A DNA stretch of 64,000 bases from SZUA-229 sp964531165 (lineage in GTDB: Bacteria > Pseudomonadota > Gammaproteobacteria > SZUA-229), in contig CAZHEA010000007.1 in the NCBI GenBank assembly GCA_964531165.1, positions 14,129-78,128 of the forward strand, given 5' to 3'. The translations under genes and the position numbers were made by a program. Each line of letters opens with the position of its first letter. Within the stretch, counting starts at the first letter, position 1. Shown here piece by piece: positions 1 to 8,325 of this stretch. Below the pieces are notes generated by a model. It was not told the DNA's origin, ran no database searches, and saw nothing but the letters and a program-made list of their open reading frames with translations.

Positions 1-347
1 TCATCGCCGCGGCTTTCACGAAACGCCAGAACTTTTATGCTTTCAAGTTTGCCGTGGTTGATAACAACGCCAATGGTAATGGGTTTTTCTTTACCAATTT
101 CATCTAATATCCAGGCGGTTTTTTGCTGCTGTTTCCAGTAGCGTAAACGCAGTTTTCTAAAATCATGTGCGAGAATTTGTTTAATATTTTCACGGTCAGT
201 TTTGGTGAGCCAGAGTGCTTTGGCTTTAGGTTGATTCTCTGCAAAGGCTAACTGGATAAATGCATCAGGCTGAAGATACTGACCACCAGCGTAAGCCGGT
301 AGTTGTAAGCAGCACAGAACAATAAAAATAAAGCGTGTAAAAATCAT
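1..347 (-). CDS. FMN-binding domain exported protein, 3' end missing
   Basis: Partial gene read on the minus strand from the ATG at 347 and running off the left edge, so only about 115 N-terminal residues are visible. The first 20 or so residues form a signal peptide (hydrophobic IFIVLCCLQLP, then AYA before the likely cleavage site), so it should be exported. The following part contains ILAHDFRKLRLRYWKQQ, AWILDEIGKEKPITIGVV and a closing AFRESRGDE, a pattern I recognise from exported FMN_bind proteins, where a Ser/Thr further on carries covalent FMN. That flavinylation residue would lie outside the window. It sits 79 bp downstream of the porin stop in the same direction and may be co-transcribed. 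The family is inferred from recall; the porin/FMN pairing suggests a metal- or redox-linked envelope function. Confidence 0.6.
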   Translation of the reverse strand, partial: MIFTRFIFIVLCCLQLPAYAGGQYLQPDAFIQLAFAENQPKAKALWLTKTDRENIKQILAHDFRKLRLRYWKQQQKTAWILDEIGKEKPITIGVVINHGKLESIKVLAFRESRGD

Positions 348-426
348 GGGGGCGCATCATACCAGTTGTTGGCGAAGTGAGAAACCTACGTGAGCATAAT
401 GCATTCGCAGGTTTCTCAGTCGGCAT

Positions 427-1677
427 TTAGAACTGGTAGCCGACTCCCAGCATAAAGCCATCGTCATCCGTGCCTGCCTTATCCAGTAACTGATAGTTTG
501 CTTTCACAACCACATCTTCATGGGGCCAGTAGCTAAAGCCAAAATCGGTCTGATTGCGCTGTGTATCATTCGCGCTGTTAACCATATTATCCCAGCTGCT
601 CTGGCGTGCATATATACCCCACTGAGACGTAAATTTGTAAGAGGGCTCTACATACCAGCCGCTTTGCTCGTCAGAGCCTAGGCTTTTCGGTCCGTTACCG
701 CTTAAGTCCCAGCTCGCATACAGAGCGCGTAATGCAAACGGTCCGGTTAGCCAAACCGCATGAGTCTCCAACAGGCTCGCACTTCCCGCAGCGGCATCGG
801 TGCTTTGAGTAATATCACGTTGGTACTGCATAGTCGCGCCCAGTTCTACGCCTGCTGCACCCGTCCATTTCAGGCGTGCTGTGTAGGCAGGGTCCTGCAT
901 TGGCGCTTTGCTTACACTGGTACGACCACCACGAACAGTATAGTCATCGCCAACCTGTAAGCCGGAATGCATGGCCAGATCATAGCTAAATGCGTCGCCA
1001 AAACGGCCGCTGAAGCTCACGCCACCTTCACGCCAGGTGGTGGGAATAATGTACTTTTCTACATTATTACGCTCAACACCGTAAAAAGTGGGTGGCTCGT
1101 GGGTTTCGTTAACCATTCCAACAGGGACCAGAATAATACCTGCACGGACTGAGTTATTGTCACTTACATCAAATTCAAGAAAAGCCTGTTCCATGGAAAC
1201 TTCGCCAGAGCCTTCACCTTCCGTTTTAACTTGTGAGTGCTCAATTTCCAGTTCTGACCAGAAGCGAATTTTGTCACTGAACTCATGACCCATGAATAAA
1301 ATAAAGCGATGCAAGTTAATTATTTTGGTGCTGTCAGTGTTGATGTAATGCAGTTCACCATAACCACCAATCGTAGTATTGCCTTTAGAGCCATGAGTGC
1401 CAAAGGTTTTATCGCGTGCTGTTTCTGCGCTGCTATGACTGTGTGAAGATTGTTCACCTGACGTATTTTGAGTGGGAGATGTATTTATATTACCTGATTC
1501 AAGCATATCTGCTGTGGCTTCCAGACGCTCTAAAATAATTTTGTTTTCTGCTTTGAGGGCATCAAGCTGTAGTTGAAGACTGTCTGATTCTGCTGAAATG
1601 GCATTCGTTGATGCCAGTAATAGTGCGCTGGCAATGGCACTTTTTAAGGTAGATGATACAAATTTACGGCTTTTCAT
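427..1677 (-). CDS. Outer-membrane porin (phosphate-selective porin O/P-like)
   Basis: A 416-residue protein with a signal peptide (basic start, hydrophobic ALLLAS, ISA before residue 30). A short coiled coil follows at about 33-60 (SLQLQLDALKAENKIILERL), typical of periplasmic stalks on porins, then a Ser/His-rich linker near 75-85 (SSHSHSS). The rest is an amphipathic beta-barrel starting at GGYGELHY and ending in the terminal Phe (GVGYQF) that outer-membrane barrels use as an assembly signal. The middle resembles trimeric porins of the O/P type (FWSELEIEH, AGIILVPVG, REGGVSF). The substrate is not deducible. Overlapping Fur-like boxes lie about 110 bp upstream, so iron-responsive expression is likely. 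The His-rich linker could hint at metal binding but is short. Confidence 0.75.
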   Translation of the reverse strand: MKSRKFVSSTLKSAIASALLLASTNAISAESDSLQLQLDALKAENKIILERLEATADMLESGNINTSPTQNTSGEQSSHSHSSAETARDKTFGTHGSKGNTTIGGYGELHYINTDSTKIINLHRFILFMGHEFSDKIRFWSELEIEHSQVKTEGEGSGEVSMEQAFLEFDVSDNNSVRAGIILVPVGMVNETHEPPTFYGVERNNVEKYIIPTTWREGGVSFSGRFGDAFSYDLAMHSGLQVGDDYTVRGGRTSVSKAPMQDPAYTARLKWTGAAGVELGATMQYQRDITQSTDAAAGSASLLETHAVWLTGPFALRALYASWDLSGNGPKSLGSDEQSGWYVEPSYKFTSQWGIYARQSSWDNMVNSANDTQRNQTDFGFSYWPHEDVVVKANYQLLDKAGTDDDGFMLGVGYQF

Positions 1678-1785
1678 GGGGAAATAGCTCCACTCTATAT
1701 TATTGGGTGAGCCCAGTTATCAGCAAATCAATGTTGTGCTGATGGCCTGTTCTCTAAATCTGAGTGGAGTATACATGATGATGAT

Positions 1786-1810
1786 GCGAATGCAAATGAT
1801 TCTCATATAG
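1786..1810. promoter_or_regulatory. Overlapping Fur-box-like operator
   Basis: Two 19-bp windows offset by 6 bp resemble the Fur consensus GATAATGATAATCATTATC. By hand count, 1786-1804 matches 13 of 19 and 1792-1810 matches 11 of 19, with the core AAATGATTCTCAT. Overlap in 6-bp steps is how Fur dimers usually bind. The site lies upstream of the minus-strand porin and FMN-binding genes and nothing else nearby, so they are the likely targets. Fur rather than Zur is inferred from the motif only. Confidence 0.55.
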
Positions 1811-1906
1811 AAACACAGTAAAGTTGATAGAGATTAATACTTTTGTTTATTATGCAGAGGTAAAGAGCTGGGCGCTTAGCATGTAAAGAAGGCATGGACT
1901 GTTGAT

Positions 1907-1929
1907 GCCCCTGTTAGAAAAAGAGGGGC
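1907..1929. repeat. CCTCT/AGAGG palindromic repeat, short copy
   Basis: Stem GCCCCT...AGGGGC around TGTTAGAAAA. It belongs to the family seen in better copies at 13263, 42851, 59241 and 60658. It lies just downstream of bcp and may serve as a transcript-end hairpin. Confidence 0.5.
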
Positions 1930-1955
1930 CATTCCAGCCGGGAAAAATTTAAAAG

Positions 1956-2429
1956 TCATTCTGGTTTAACGTGTTTAGCTGCCGCCAGTACTTCTTCAAC
2001 ATGTCCCTTAACGCGTACTCCGAGCCACTGTTCTCTGAGTACACCGTTAGCATCGATTAAAAAAGTGCTGCGGACTATGCCCATATACTCACGGCCATAA
2101 TTTTTCTTTAGCTGGATAACGCCAAATAAATTGCAGACGCTTTCATCCGCGTCGGAAAGTAAATCAAATGGAAACTCATGTTTACTTTTAAAGTTAGTGT
2201 GAACGCGCACTGAGTCGCGGGACACACCAACAACAACGGTTTTAGCGCGTTTAAATTTCGCATAGTGATCGCGAAAGTCCTGGCCTTCCTGGGTGCAACC
2301 CGGCGTGTTGTCTTTCGGGTAAAAATAAATAATGAGGTTTTTACCTTTAAAATCTTTCAGACAAAGTGTTTGTTCGCCCGTCGCCTGTGAACAGAAGGCG
2401 GGGACTTTTTTATTTAACGTTACAGGCAT
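1956..2429 (-). CDS. bcp: Thioredoxin-dependent peroxiredoxin, Bcp/PrxQ family
   Basis: 157 residues, the usual Bcp length, cytoplasmic. It reduces hydrogen peroxide and organic hydroperoxides. The active-site signature YPKDNTPGCTQEG puts the peroxidatic Cys at residue 45 with Thr42 before it; the conserved Arg is in IVRSTFLID. In E. coli Bcp the resolving Cys lies five residues later, but here that position is Gln50. Cys99 (ESVCNLF), or no internal partner at all, may take over. The gene lies 30 bp downstream of gcvR in the same direction, and gcvR-bcp is a familiar gammaproteobacterial pair found near dapA, as here. Confidence 0.92.
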   Translation of the reverse strand: MPVTLNKKVPAFCSQATGEQTLCLKDFKGKNLIIYFYPKDNTPGCTQEGQDFRDHYAKFKRAKTVVVGVSRDSVRVHTNFKSKHEFPFDLLSDADESVCNLFGVIQLKKNYGREYMGIVRSTFLIDANGVLREQWLGVRVKGHVEEVLAAAKHVKPE

Positions 2430-2459
2430 GATTATCTCGGTGAAAATATTTAAGGTTAT

Positions 2460-2987
2460 TTAATCAGCGGGTTTAAATTCCACGTCCATGCTGAGCTCAT
2501 CGCAAAGCTCGCCAAAATCATTTTCCAGTTGTGTGATATCTAATTTATCTGGAATATCAACCCGCATATTTACACTAAACATCGGTGTACCTGTATGCGG
2601 TGCATGGTTACTTGCAGTATGCATATTGACAATATTAATGCTGTGTTGAGAAAAGTAACGTGCGAGTTTATGCACAATCCCCGGATTATCCATGCCTTCT
2701 ACAGTAACCTGATAACTGAGGTGGTTGTCATTGTTGCTGCGTCTGGTAGTCGGCTTAATCAGCAAATTTAAATTCAGTGTTGCTGCCAATGAGTCTTTTT
2801 GCTGTTTGATTGAATCAATCGAAGACGCGCTACCGGTAACCAGCAGCATTACTACAAACTCACCGCCGAGTACGCTCATGCGACTGTCTTCGACATTTAA
2901 ACTGGCATTAAGTAAAACTTCGGTGAGTTCATTAACAATACCCGGGCGGTCGTCCCCAATGGCGGTAATAACAAGTGACTGATTCAT
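2460..2987 (-). CDS. gcvR: Glycine cleavage system regulator GcvR, double ACT domain
   Basis: 175 residues made of two ACT domains (about 4-80 and 92-170). Each begins with the typical small-molecule loop: GDDRPGIVNELT in the first, GMDNPGIVHKLA in the second. In E. coli GcvR works with GcvA to repress the glycine cleavage operon; it does not bind DNA itself but contacts GcvA. No gcvA or gcvTHP genes are in this window, so the regulatory role is by family inference. The start is an ATG with a purine-rich leader (CGAGATAAAAA). It is followed closely by bcp, matching the E. coli order. Confidence 0.85.
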   Translation of the reverse strand: MNQSLVITAIGDDRPGIVNELTEVLLNASLNVEDSRMSVLGGEFVVMLLVTGSASSIDSIKQQKDSLAATLNLNLLIKPTTRRSNNDNHLSYQVTVEGMDNPGIVHKLARYFSQHSINIVNMHTASNHAPHTGTPMFSVNMRVDIPDKLDITQLENDFGELCDELSMDVEFKPAD

Positions 2988-3334
2988 TTTTTATCTCGCT
3001 GATTAATTTTATGCTGTCATGTTTATATCATATCAGTGCTGTGGCGTTAACTTAAAAAGAATCGTTGTTTCTGTTGAAGACGCTAATCCAATGATGCCGA
3101 CAGGCACTGAATACCTGTCTTCGCAGGTAAGACAATGTCTCTTTATAGTGGAAAAAAATAAATATCACCGGAGTATAGCGGGGTGCAAAGACTAACTAGT
3201 AATAGTTAACAGCAAGCTACTGATTTGTATCTGTAAATGTAAGGGTGTCTTAGAGCAAAAGCTTTAAGCTTTTATTTGCGTACTTCGCGTTCATTTGCGG
3301 ATAATAGATTTTGATTATTTATCTACCTGTATCT
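2988..3334. other. Gene-free stretch with two repeat remnants
   Basis: Holds the upstream region of gcvR and the downstream side of the Omp85-like gene. At about 3105-3133 there is a diverged, reversed copy of the extragenic palindrome seen at 62601 (CACTG-ATACCTG-CTTCGCAGGTA). At about 3258-3305 there is a half copy of the GCAAATGAACGC family (TTCGCGTTCATTTGCGGA). I see no coding potential and no RNA gene. Confidence 0.6.
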
Positions 3335-4534
3335 TTATCGGCCCCAGGCAGACCCTGCAGTAATATAAAACACTGTATCCTCCGGACCGCGGGCGATATC
3401 TATACCCATATCAAATCCGTAACGTCGTGCAACCTGGTAACGAAAGCCCAGCCCCTGCGTGACGCGAGTGCTAGCATCAGCAAATGAACCGGTGTTATTA
3501 CTGGCGCGCCCGGCACCAATAAACCCAAGCAGACTCCAGCGTGAATCTACCAGCCAGGTTAGTTCAGTTTCAAGCACACCAATCAACTCACCCTGATAAC
3601 GTCTTGCGGGAATGCCGCGAAGCGTTATCGACGGCGTTGCAAAGGGCGGTAACAATTTATTACTGTTGGCATATTCGCTGTGCAGTCTTAAGCCTGCACG
3701 CCAGTGATTATTGAGTGACCAGTAATTCAAACCTTTGAAAGTCGTGAGTTCATATTCAATATCGCTGCCAAAACTTTCACGATACCAAAATTGTTCAATA
3801 CCATATTGGTAGCCTTCAGTGGGGGAGAAAATATTATCACGGTTATCAAATTCTAAATTTAATCCCAGTGCTGAAGTGGTGATATTGCGAGACAGTAAGG
3901 CTTTTAATTCGTCTTCAAATTCCGGTGGTAGCGTGCCGTCTAAAGTGCCCGTAGAAGCCGGTGAGATTCGGGCGTTAATATAACGTTGTGCAACCCCCCA
4001 GAAAAAGTTGCTGGAAGCGAGCTTAAATTTAAGTGTTTGAAAAAGTCCGGAAGCCTGAGTGTTAATTTCAACGGGATCGGCCAGGCTAATATCGCCAGTG
4101 CCGTAAAAATCTAAATTCACATCGCCATAACCAGCACCACCTAAATAGCGAATACGGCCCTGTTTAAAAAATCCCATGTGCCCACCACCGGCAAACCAGG
4201 ATTGATTACCCGTTGCTGCAGCGGCGGCAACCGATATGCTGGGCGGTAATAGGTGTCTGGCCGCGCCACTGTCGGCTTTTTTCATGGCCTTTAAGCGTTT
4301 GAGTTTCTCGTCTTCGGTTTCGTGAAAAAACAAACCCATCATGCCTAAACCGCCATCAACCGCCGGGTCGGTAATAATGATCGGTACGGGTAAAAAACCA
4401 TAGGCGTTTTTTGACAGGTAATCTGAAGCATCGAAACGCCCGTCTAGCATATCAATAAATTGAGAGGCACTACTGCGACTGTATGCATTGGAGCTAAGCA
4501 GGCAAAGCATACTGAGAAAAATGCTGCTTTTCAT
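3335..4534 (-). CDS. POTRA-less Omp85/BamA-type outer-membrane barrel
   Basis: 399 residues with a signal peptide (FLSMLCLLSSNAYS). The mature part matches the C-terminal barrel of the Omp85/D15 surface-antigen family. It begins with FLPVPIIITDPAVDGGLG, shows LEFDNRDNIFSPTEGYQYG typical of these barrels, and keeps the loop-6 arginine in LRGIPARRYQGE. There is no room for POTRA domains: BamA has five and TamA three, while here the barrel follows the signal peptide after about 30 residues. The C-terminus AGSAWGR lacks the usual terminal Phe. It is the last gene of a three-gene minus-strand cluster, 25 bp after the 746-residue gene. It may translocate or anchor that partner; this is inference. 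Confidence 0.75.
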   Translation of the reverse strand: MKSSIFLSMLCLLSSNAYSRSSASQFIDMLDGRFDASDYLSKNAYGFLPVPIIITDPAVDGGLGMMGLFFHETEDEKLKRLKAMKKADSGAARHLLPPSISVAAAAATGNQSWFAGGGHMGFFKQGRIRYLGGAGYGDVNLDFYGTGDISLADPVEINTQASGLFQTLKFKLASSNFFWGVAQRYINARISPASTGTLDGTLPPEFEDELKALLSRNITTSALGLNLEFDNRDNIFSPTEGYQYGIEQFWYRESFGSDIEYELTTFKGLNYWSLNNHWRAGLRLHSEYANSNKLLPPFATPSITLRGIPARRYQGELIGVLETELTWLVDSRWSLLGFIGAGRASNNTGSFADASTRVTQGLGFRYQVARRYGFDMGIDIARGPEDTVFYITAGSAWGR

Positions 4535-4559
4535 TGGTTAATACCCATCTGAATAGTGA

Positions 4560-6800
4560 TTAACGTCGTCTACCACCACCCGCTCTCGCCCGGTTAAATT
4601 GCTGACGGCGTTGTGCACCCTGCTGGCGCGACTGGTAACTGCGCTGTAATTGTTGTCGATTGTAGCCACTTCCGGCTTTATTTGCGGGGCGTTGCTGGGC
4701 GGGTTTCTGCCAGTCGTTATTGTTTCTGTTCTGCCAGCCACTATTGGTTTTACGATGCAGATTGCCCTGTTTGTCGGCATACACATTATTTTTACGGTTG
4801 GTTGCCGGGCGTGCTTTTGCCAGTTTGTTGGCAGGTGTAATGCGTGCCGCGTTACGGCGATTTTTATATAAATTGCGTGATGCTTGAGCCTTTACGGGCT
4901 GAATTGAAGGACTTTTACCGGGTCGGTTAATGGGTCTGTATCCGGGTCTATATCCAGAGTAAACACCACGGCGATAACCGTGATAATAAGCATGTCGATA
5001 GCCATAATAATGATGAGGGCCCCACCAGCCACCACCGTACCAGCCGCCGTAACCAATACTAAAAGTGAACGGGCCACTGCTGTAACTCATGCCATAACCC
5101 CAGCCCATATAGGGGTTCCAGCGAGCGTAATAACCATAGGTTGCCGGGTAAGGGTAGTAGGCGTGCTGGTACCAGCCGGGATAGTAGTAACCGGTGCCAT
5201 AAACAATGGTTGAGCCATAAACATAGGTGTTGGTATAACCGGGGGTGTAACCCACATAAACCACTTCCGGCTCAGCCTTGTATATTTTTACAAAGGTAAT
5301 GTTATACATGGGAGAGTCGGCGGGGATGGTGTAAATTTCATCGGGCACCGAGGTGGCAATGGTCCATTTGCCTTTGGGCGACGTGGCAGCAAACCACACC
5401 GCGTTATCCACTGCATAAAATAAATTTTGAGAAACCTTAATTACTGGGGTGGCGGTATTCACCGCATAACTTAAGGCGGTGCTGAGAATAGGCTGAAAAA
5501 TCGGTTCGCCATCATACTCAACGGTTAAGGAGGCGAGGCTACGATTAATGGCTGCAGTTTGTGGGATTTGAGCATTGAGTACCGCTTCTTTGGCAATCTC
5601 AGTGCCGGGTACGGCATACAGCACCGTACCCATGTGTGATTTCTCCGGGATTTTTGCAAATGCGGCGGGTAGTGATTTTCCCGCGACATATTTCCATGGT
5701 CCCTGCATTTTATCACTGTTGTACCAGCGCCCCGCGAGTAGTACATAGTATTTTTGATGACTAATGTCGAGCAGCACATCACTTTCAGTGTTGCTCATGT
5801 AAAGTAAATCTTTGACGTCATCAACCGGTTTAAACTCAGCTTTGCCGGTTGCAGAAATTAGCTCTGCGGGTTTGGTTCTAATAATAATTTTGGGTGGTGG
5901 TGCGTCTTTTTTGGTTGCGGCTGTTGTGTCGGCTTTCTTTTTATCAGACGATTTTTTACTGGCTTGATCTTCATCGGCCGATTTTTCAGCAATATCCTTT
6001 TCGCTCGGCTTGGGCTCCAAATCGGTAATCGCACGGGGCACTTCTTTTGTAATGCTCCAGTCAGCATTTAAATCACTGGTGGTGTACCAGACTTTTTTAT
6101 CCGCATTTAAATAATAAAGTTTTTCTGTGGGACTGAAAATAAGTGTGTACGGGGTGTTAACGACGCGTTTTAAACTGCGTTGCGGTATATCCTGCAGCTT
6201 AGGCTCGCCATCAATGGTAATTAAAATAGCGGGCTCTTCTATAAAAATAATTTCCGGTGGCGCAGTGTTAATTTTTTTCGAGGAGTTGTGTAGCTGGTCC
6301 TCCAGCTTTAAGGTCGCGGTTAGTTGCGACATAGAAATTTCCATATTCCATTTTGGAATTTCCCGTTCCATTAGTTTTTCAAGCTTGCTGAGATTCTGGT
6401 CACCGGCATCGGGGATGCGGACATTGGTTATTTTGACATCAGCAATGGTGGCGGAGCGCTCAGCCCGGTTGACTTGTAAACGGGCATCAAACCAGATGGC
6501 ACCGAATACGGGTTTGTCAGCATCGTTGAGTTCAACAGAAATTGCAGCACGGGCTTTTAACTGGTCGCCCTTTAATGATTCAGGCTGTGGCTGGTAGATG
6601 ATGACCACGCCCTTACTGGTTTTGATTTCCTGAGGCCATTGCTTGGTTGCAGGGGCGATTTTTTCAGAGGATGTTTTTTCTAGCTTGTCTTTTTTCGCGG
6701 TATTTTTTTTATCAGTACCTTCATCAAGCGCATAAGCATGTGTACTGCTTAAAAGAATAATTGTGCAGAAAAAAAATCGACTGATGATATTGTATGACAT
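4560..6800 (-). CDS. Large exported protein with Trp-rich modules and Tyr/Gly-rich, Arg-rich tail
   Basis: 746 residues with a signal peptide ending near ALDEG. I do not know a function; proteins of this build are sometimes labelled carbohydrate-binding family V/XII. Residues about 50-230 are a conserved-looking N-terminal domain (WPQEIKTSKGVVIIYQPQPE). Three related modules of the pattern W(Y/F)...G/D.W......P follow: VWYTTSDLNADWSITKEVP, GRWYNSDKMQGPWKYVAGKS and VWFAATSPKGKWTIATSVP. A Lys/Asp/Ser-rich linker separates the first two. From about 510 the chain is extremely rich in Tyr, Gly and Trp (YGGWYGGGWWGPHHYYGYRH). The last 120 residues are basic and Asn/Gln/Arg-rich, ending GGGRRR. The tail looks disordered or adhesive. 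It lies between two outer-membrane barrels, so a surface role is plausible. Confidence 0.6.
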   Translation of the reverse strand: MSYNIISRFFFCTIILLSSTHAYALDEGTDKKNTAKKDKLEKTSSEKIAPATKQWPQEIKTSKGVVIIYQPQPESLKGDQLKARAAISVELNDADKPVFGAIWFDARLQVNRAERSATIADVKITNVRIPDAGDQNLSKLEKLMEREIPKWNMEISMSQLTATLKLEDQLHNSSKKINTAPPEIIFIEEPAILITIDGEPKLQDIPQRSLKRVVNTPYTLIFSPTEKLYYLNADKKVWYTTSDLNADWSITKEVPRAITDLEPKPSEKDIAEKSADEDQASKKSSDKKKADTTAATKKDAPPPKIIIRTKPAELISATGKAEFKPVDDVKDLLYMSNTESDVLLDISHQKYYVLLAGRWYNSDKMQGPWKYVAGKSLPAAFAKIPEKSHMGTVLYAVPGTEIAKEAVLNAQIPQTAAINRSLASLTVEYDGEPIFQPILSTALSYAVNTATPVIKVSQNLFYAVDNAVWFAATSPKGKWTIATSVPDEIYTIPADSPMYNITFVKIYKAEPEVVYVGYTPGYTNTYVYGSTIVYGTGYYYPGWYQHAYYPYPATYGYYARWNPYMGWGYGMSYSSGPFTFSIGYGGWYGGGWWGPHHYYGYRHAYYHGYRRGVYSGYRPGYRPINRPGKSPSIQPVKAQASRNLYKNRRNAARITPANKLAKARPATNRKNNVYADKQGNLHRKTNSGWQNRNNNDWQKPAQQRPANKAGSGYNRQQLQRSYQSRQQGAQRRQQFNRARAGGGRRR

Positions 6801-6823
6801 TGAAGAGCCTTAAATAATAGAAG

Positions 6824-6859
6824 AATAATGAATTTGAAAACATTTTCGAATTCATTATT
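6824..6859 (-). terminator. Hairpin after the OmpW/OmpA-like barrel gene
   Basis: AATAATGAATTTGA and TCGAATTCATTATT pair almost perfectly around an 8-base loop. It lies between the stop of the barrel gene (6870) and the next start (6800). On the minus strand it is followed by a T-rich stretch, so it may be a partial terminator lowering expression of the downstream genes. Confidence 0.45.
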
Positions 6860-6869
6860 TCAAGAGAGT

Positions 6870-7556
6870 TTAAAACATTAAGCCGACATCAAAGCGAAAA
6901 TTAGTAAAGCCAGAAGAGCTAGAGGCCTGACTATAATCAATCCATTTTTTGCCTGCGGTAAAGCGTAAGAATACATTGTCTTTTACGTCAAATCGAAACC
7001 CGGCACTGGCGCCGTAGGTGAATTCGGTTGAAGTGAGGGTTGGCTGAAATGTGTCGCAGATATAGCCCCACCACGGGTCATACCAGCAGCCGGTTTGTGG
7101 CGGGCCGGTTGGGATATTAGTGTCGATATAAGTCAGACCCGCAGAAACACCAACGAAGGGCGTAAAGCGTTTTTTCATGAAATTATAAATGCCGGTAAAT
7201 ACCATGCTATTGGAGTACAGGTTGCCATAGACTGTTTCTTTATTACCGTTTTCCAGCACCCGCGTGCCCGAATAGTTAACATCGCCCCAGTTAAGGTCAA
7301 AATCTAATGCCCAGTGTTCATCGAAATTGTAGCCAACACCAAAACCGAAAGCATAATCCTCATTAATGGTTGCATCAGAGCCACCATCAAAATTAATTTG
7401 CTTTGATTCGATATACTTGGTCTGAAATGAAATCTCCCAGCGATCTTTACGGTCGCTTAATGACATAATGTCCGCACTGAATGCGACACCAGAAAAAGCC
7501 ATTAAAAACAGATAAAGGATTGGGCGTTGTAATGATGAGTTTAAAAAATGTTTCAT
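6870..7556 (-). CDS. Small outer-membrane beta-barrel protein (OmpW/OmpA-like)
   Basis: 228 residues with a signal peptide (YLFLMAFSGVAFSA). The mature protein has alternating beta-strands of an eight-stranded barrel: WEISFQTKYIE, YAFGFGVGYNFDEHWALDFDL, FTPFVGVSAGLTYID, TYGASAGFRFDVKDNVFLRF. It ends in FRFDVGLMF with a terminal Phe. A Cys pair in a loop (GCWYDPWWGYICD) probably forms a disulfide. The ligand is unknown. It is the first gene of the three-gene envelope cluster, separated from the second by 69 bp containing a hairpin. The assignment to a barrel is firm; the exact family is not. Confidence 0.7.
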   Translation of the reverse strand: MKHFLNSSLQRPILYLFLMAFSGVAFSADIMSLSDRKDRWEISFQTKYIESKQINFDGGSDATINEDYAFGFGVGYNFDEHWALDFDLNWGDVNYSGTRVLENGNKETVYGNLYSNSMVFTGIYNFMKKRFTPFVGVSAGLTYIDTNIPTGPPQTGCWYDPWWGYICDTFQPTLTSTEFTYGASAGFRFDVKDNVFLRFTAGKKWIDYSQASSSSGFTNFRFDVGLMF

Positions 7557-7752
7557 TGGTGTAAAACCTGCGATGTGTCAGTGTTAATAAAAAGCGCATA
7601 TATCGCCCATCATATCAGACGTCAGTATACCTTAAATTTACAGCGGGTGGACTTTACAGGTGTTTAAATTTATTATTGAAATTCAACTGCTTTTTATTCT
7701 ATACCCATAAAAAGCGTCGGATTATGATTGATAAAAACAACAGGCTTTTTAT

Positions 7753-8325
7753 ATGTTGAATACAGTAGCAAAAATATTATTTATACTCTCCTCAGCATTG
7801 TTTGTGTTCTCGTGCAGTAATGTTAAAAGCACTTATGACTATGATCGCGATGTTGATTTTGCAGCAGTTAAAACCTATCAGTGGGACAGGCAGCCATCTA
7901 AGGCGTTTACTCAGGCAAACCCGCTAATTGCAAAACGAATTGTGAAAGCGATTGAAGCTAACCTTAAAAGAAAAGGCCTGATAGAAGCTGAAGCGGCGGA
8001 TATTAAAATCAGCTATCAGGTGAGTTTTGAGAAAAAACTCAGTAGCAGTAATGTTACAGGTGGTATTGGCATGAGTGTGGGGCGTTATAACCGCGGCTCA
8101 ATAGGTATTAGCAGCGGTAATAGTATACGTGAGACCACCGAAGGCACGTTGATGATCGATATGGTTTCGGCTAATCGGCAGAATTTAATCTGGCGCTCAA
8201 TAACGACCAAGCCGGTATCGGCTAGAGATGCGACACCGCAGGAGTCTGAGAAGCGTATTGGTCAGCTTATTTACAGGGTGTTTGATAATTTTCCGCCGGA
8301 ACAGAAGCCAGCAGGAAGTGACTAA
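7753..8325 (+). CDS. DUF4136 family lipoprotein
   Basis: 190 residues. The N-terminus is a lipoprotein signal with lipobox LFVFSC, so Cys21 should be acylated and the protein anchored in the membrane facing the periplasm. The body matches the DUF4136 pattern: YDYDRDVDFAAVKTYQW at the start, IVKAIEANLKRKGL in the middle, GTLMIDMVSANRQNLIWR and a closing helix EKRIGQLIYRVFDNFPP. No biochemical function is known for the family. It is divergent from the barrel gene upstream (197 bp gap) and followed by about 300 bp of repeats before dapA. Confidence 0.8.
   Translation: MLNTVAKILFILSSALFVFSCSNVKSTYDYDRDVDFAAVKTYQWDRQPSKAFTQANPLIAKRIVKAIEANLKRKGLIEAEAADIKISYQVSFEKKLSSSNVTGGIGMSVGRYNRGSIGISSGNSIRETTEGTLMIDMVSANRQNLIWRSITTKPVSARDATPQESEKRIGQLIYRVFDNFPPEQKPAGSD

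Noticed and set aside
6127..6597. Plus-strand 156-codon frame inside the 746-residue gene
   Set aside because: Antisense shadow of a convincing exported protein; no ribosome site and composition mirrors the other strand.
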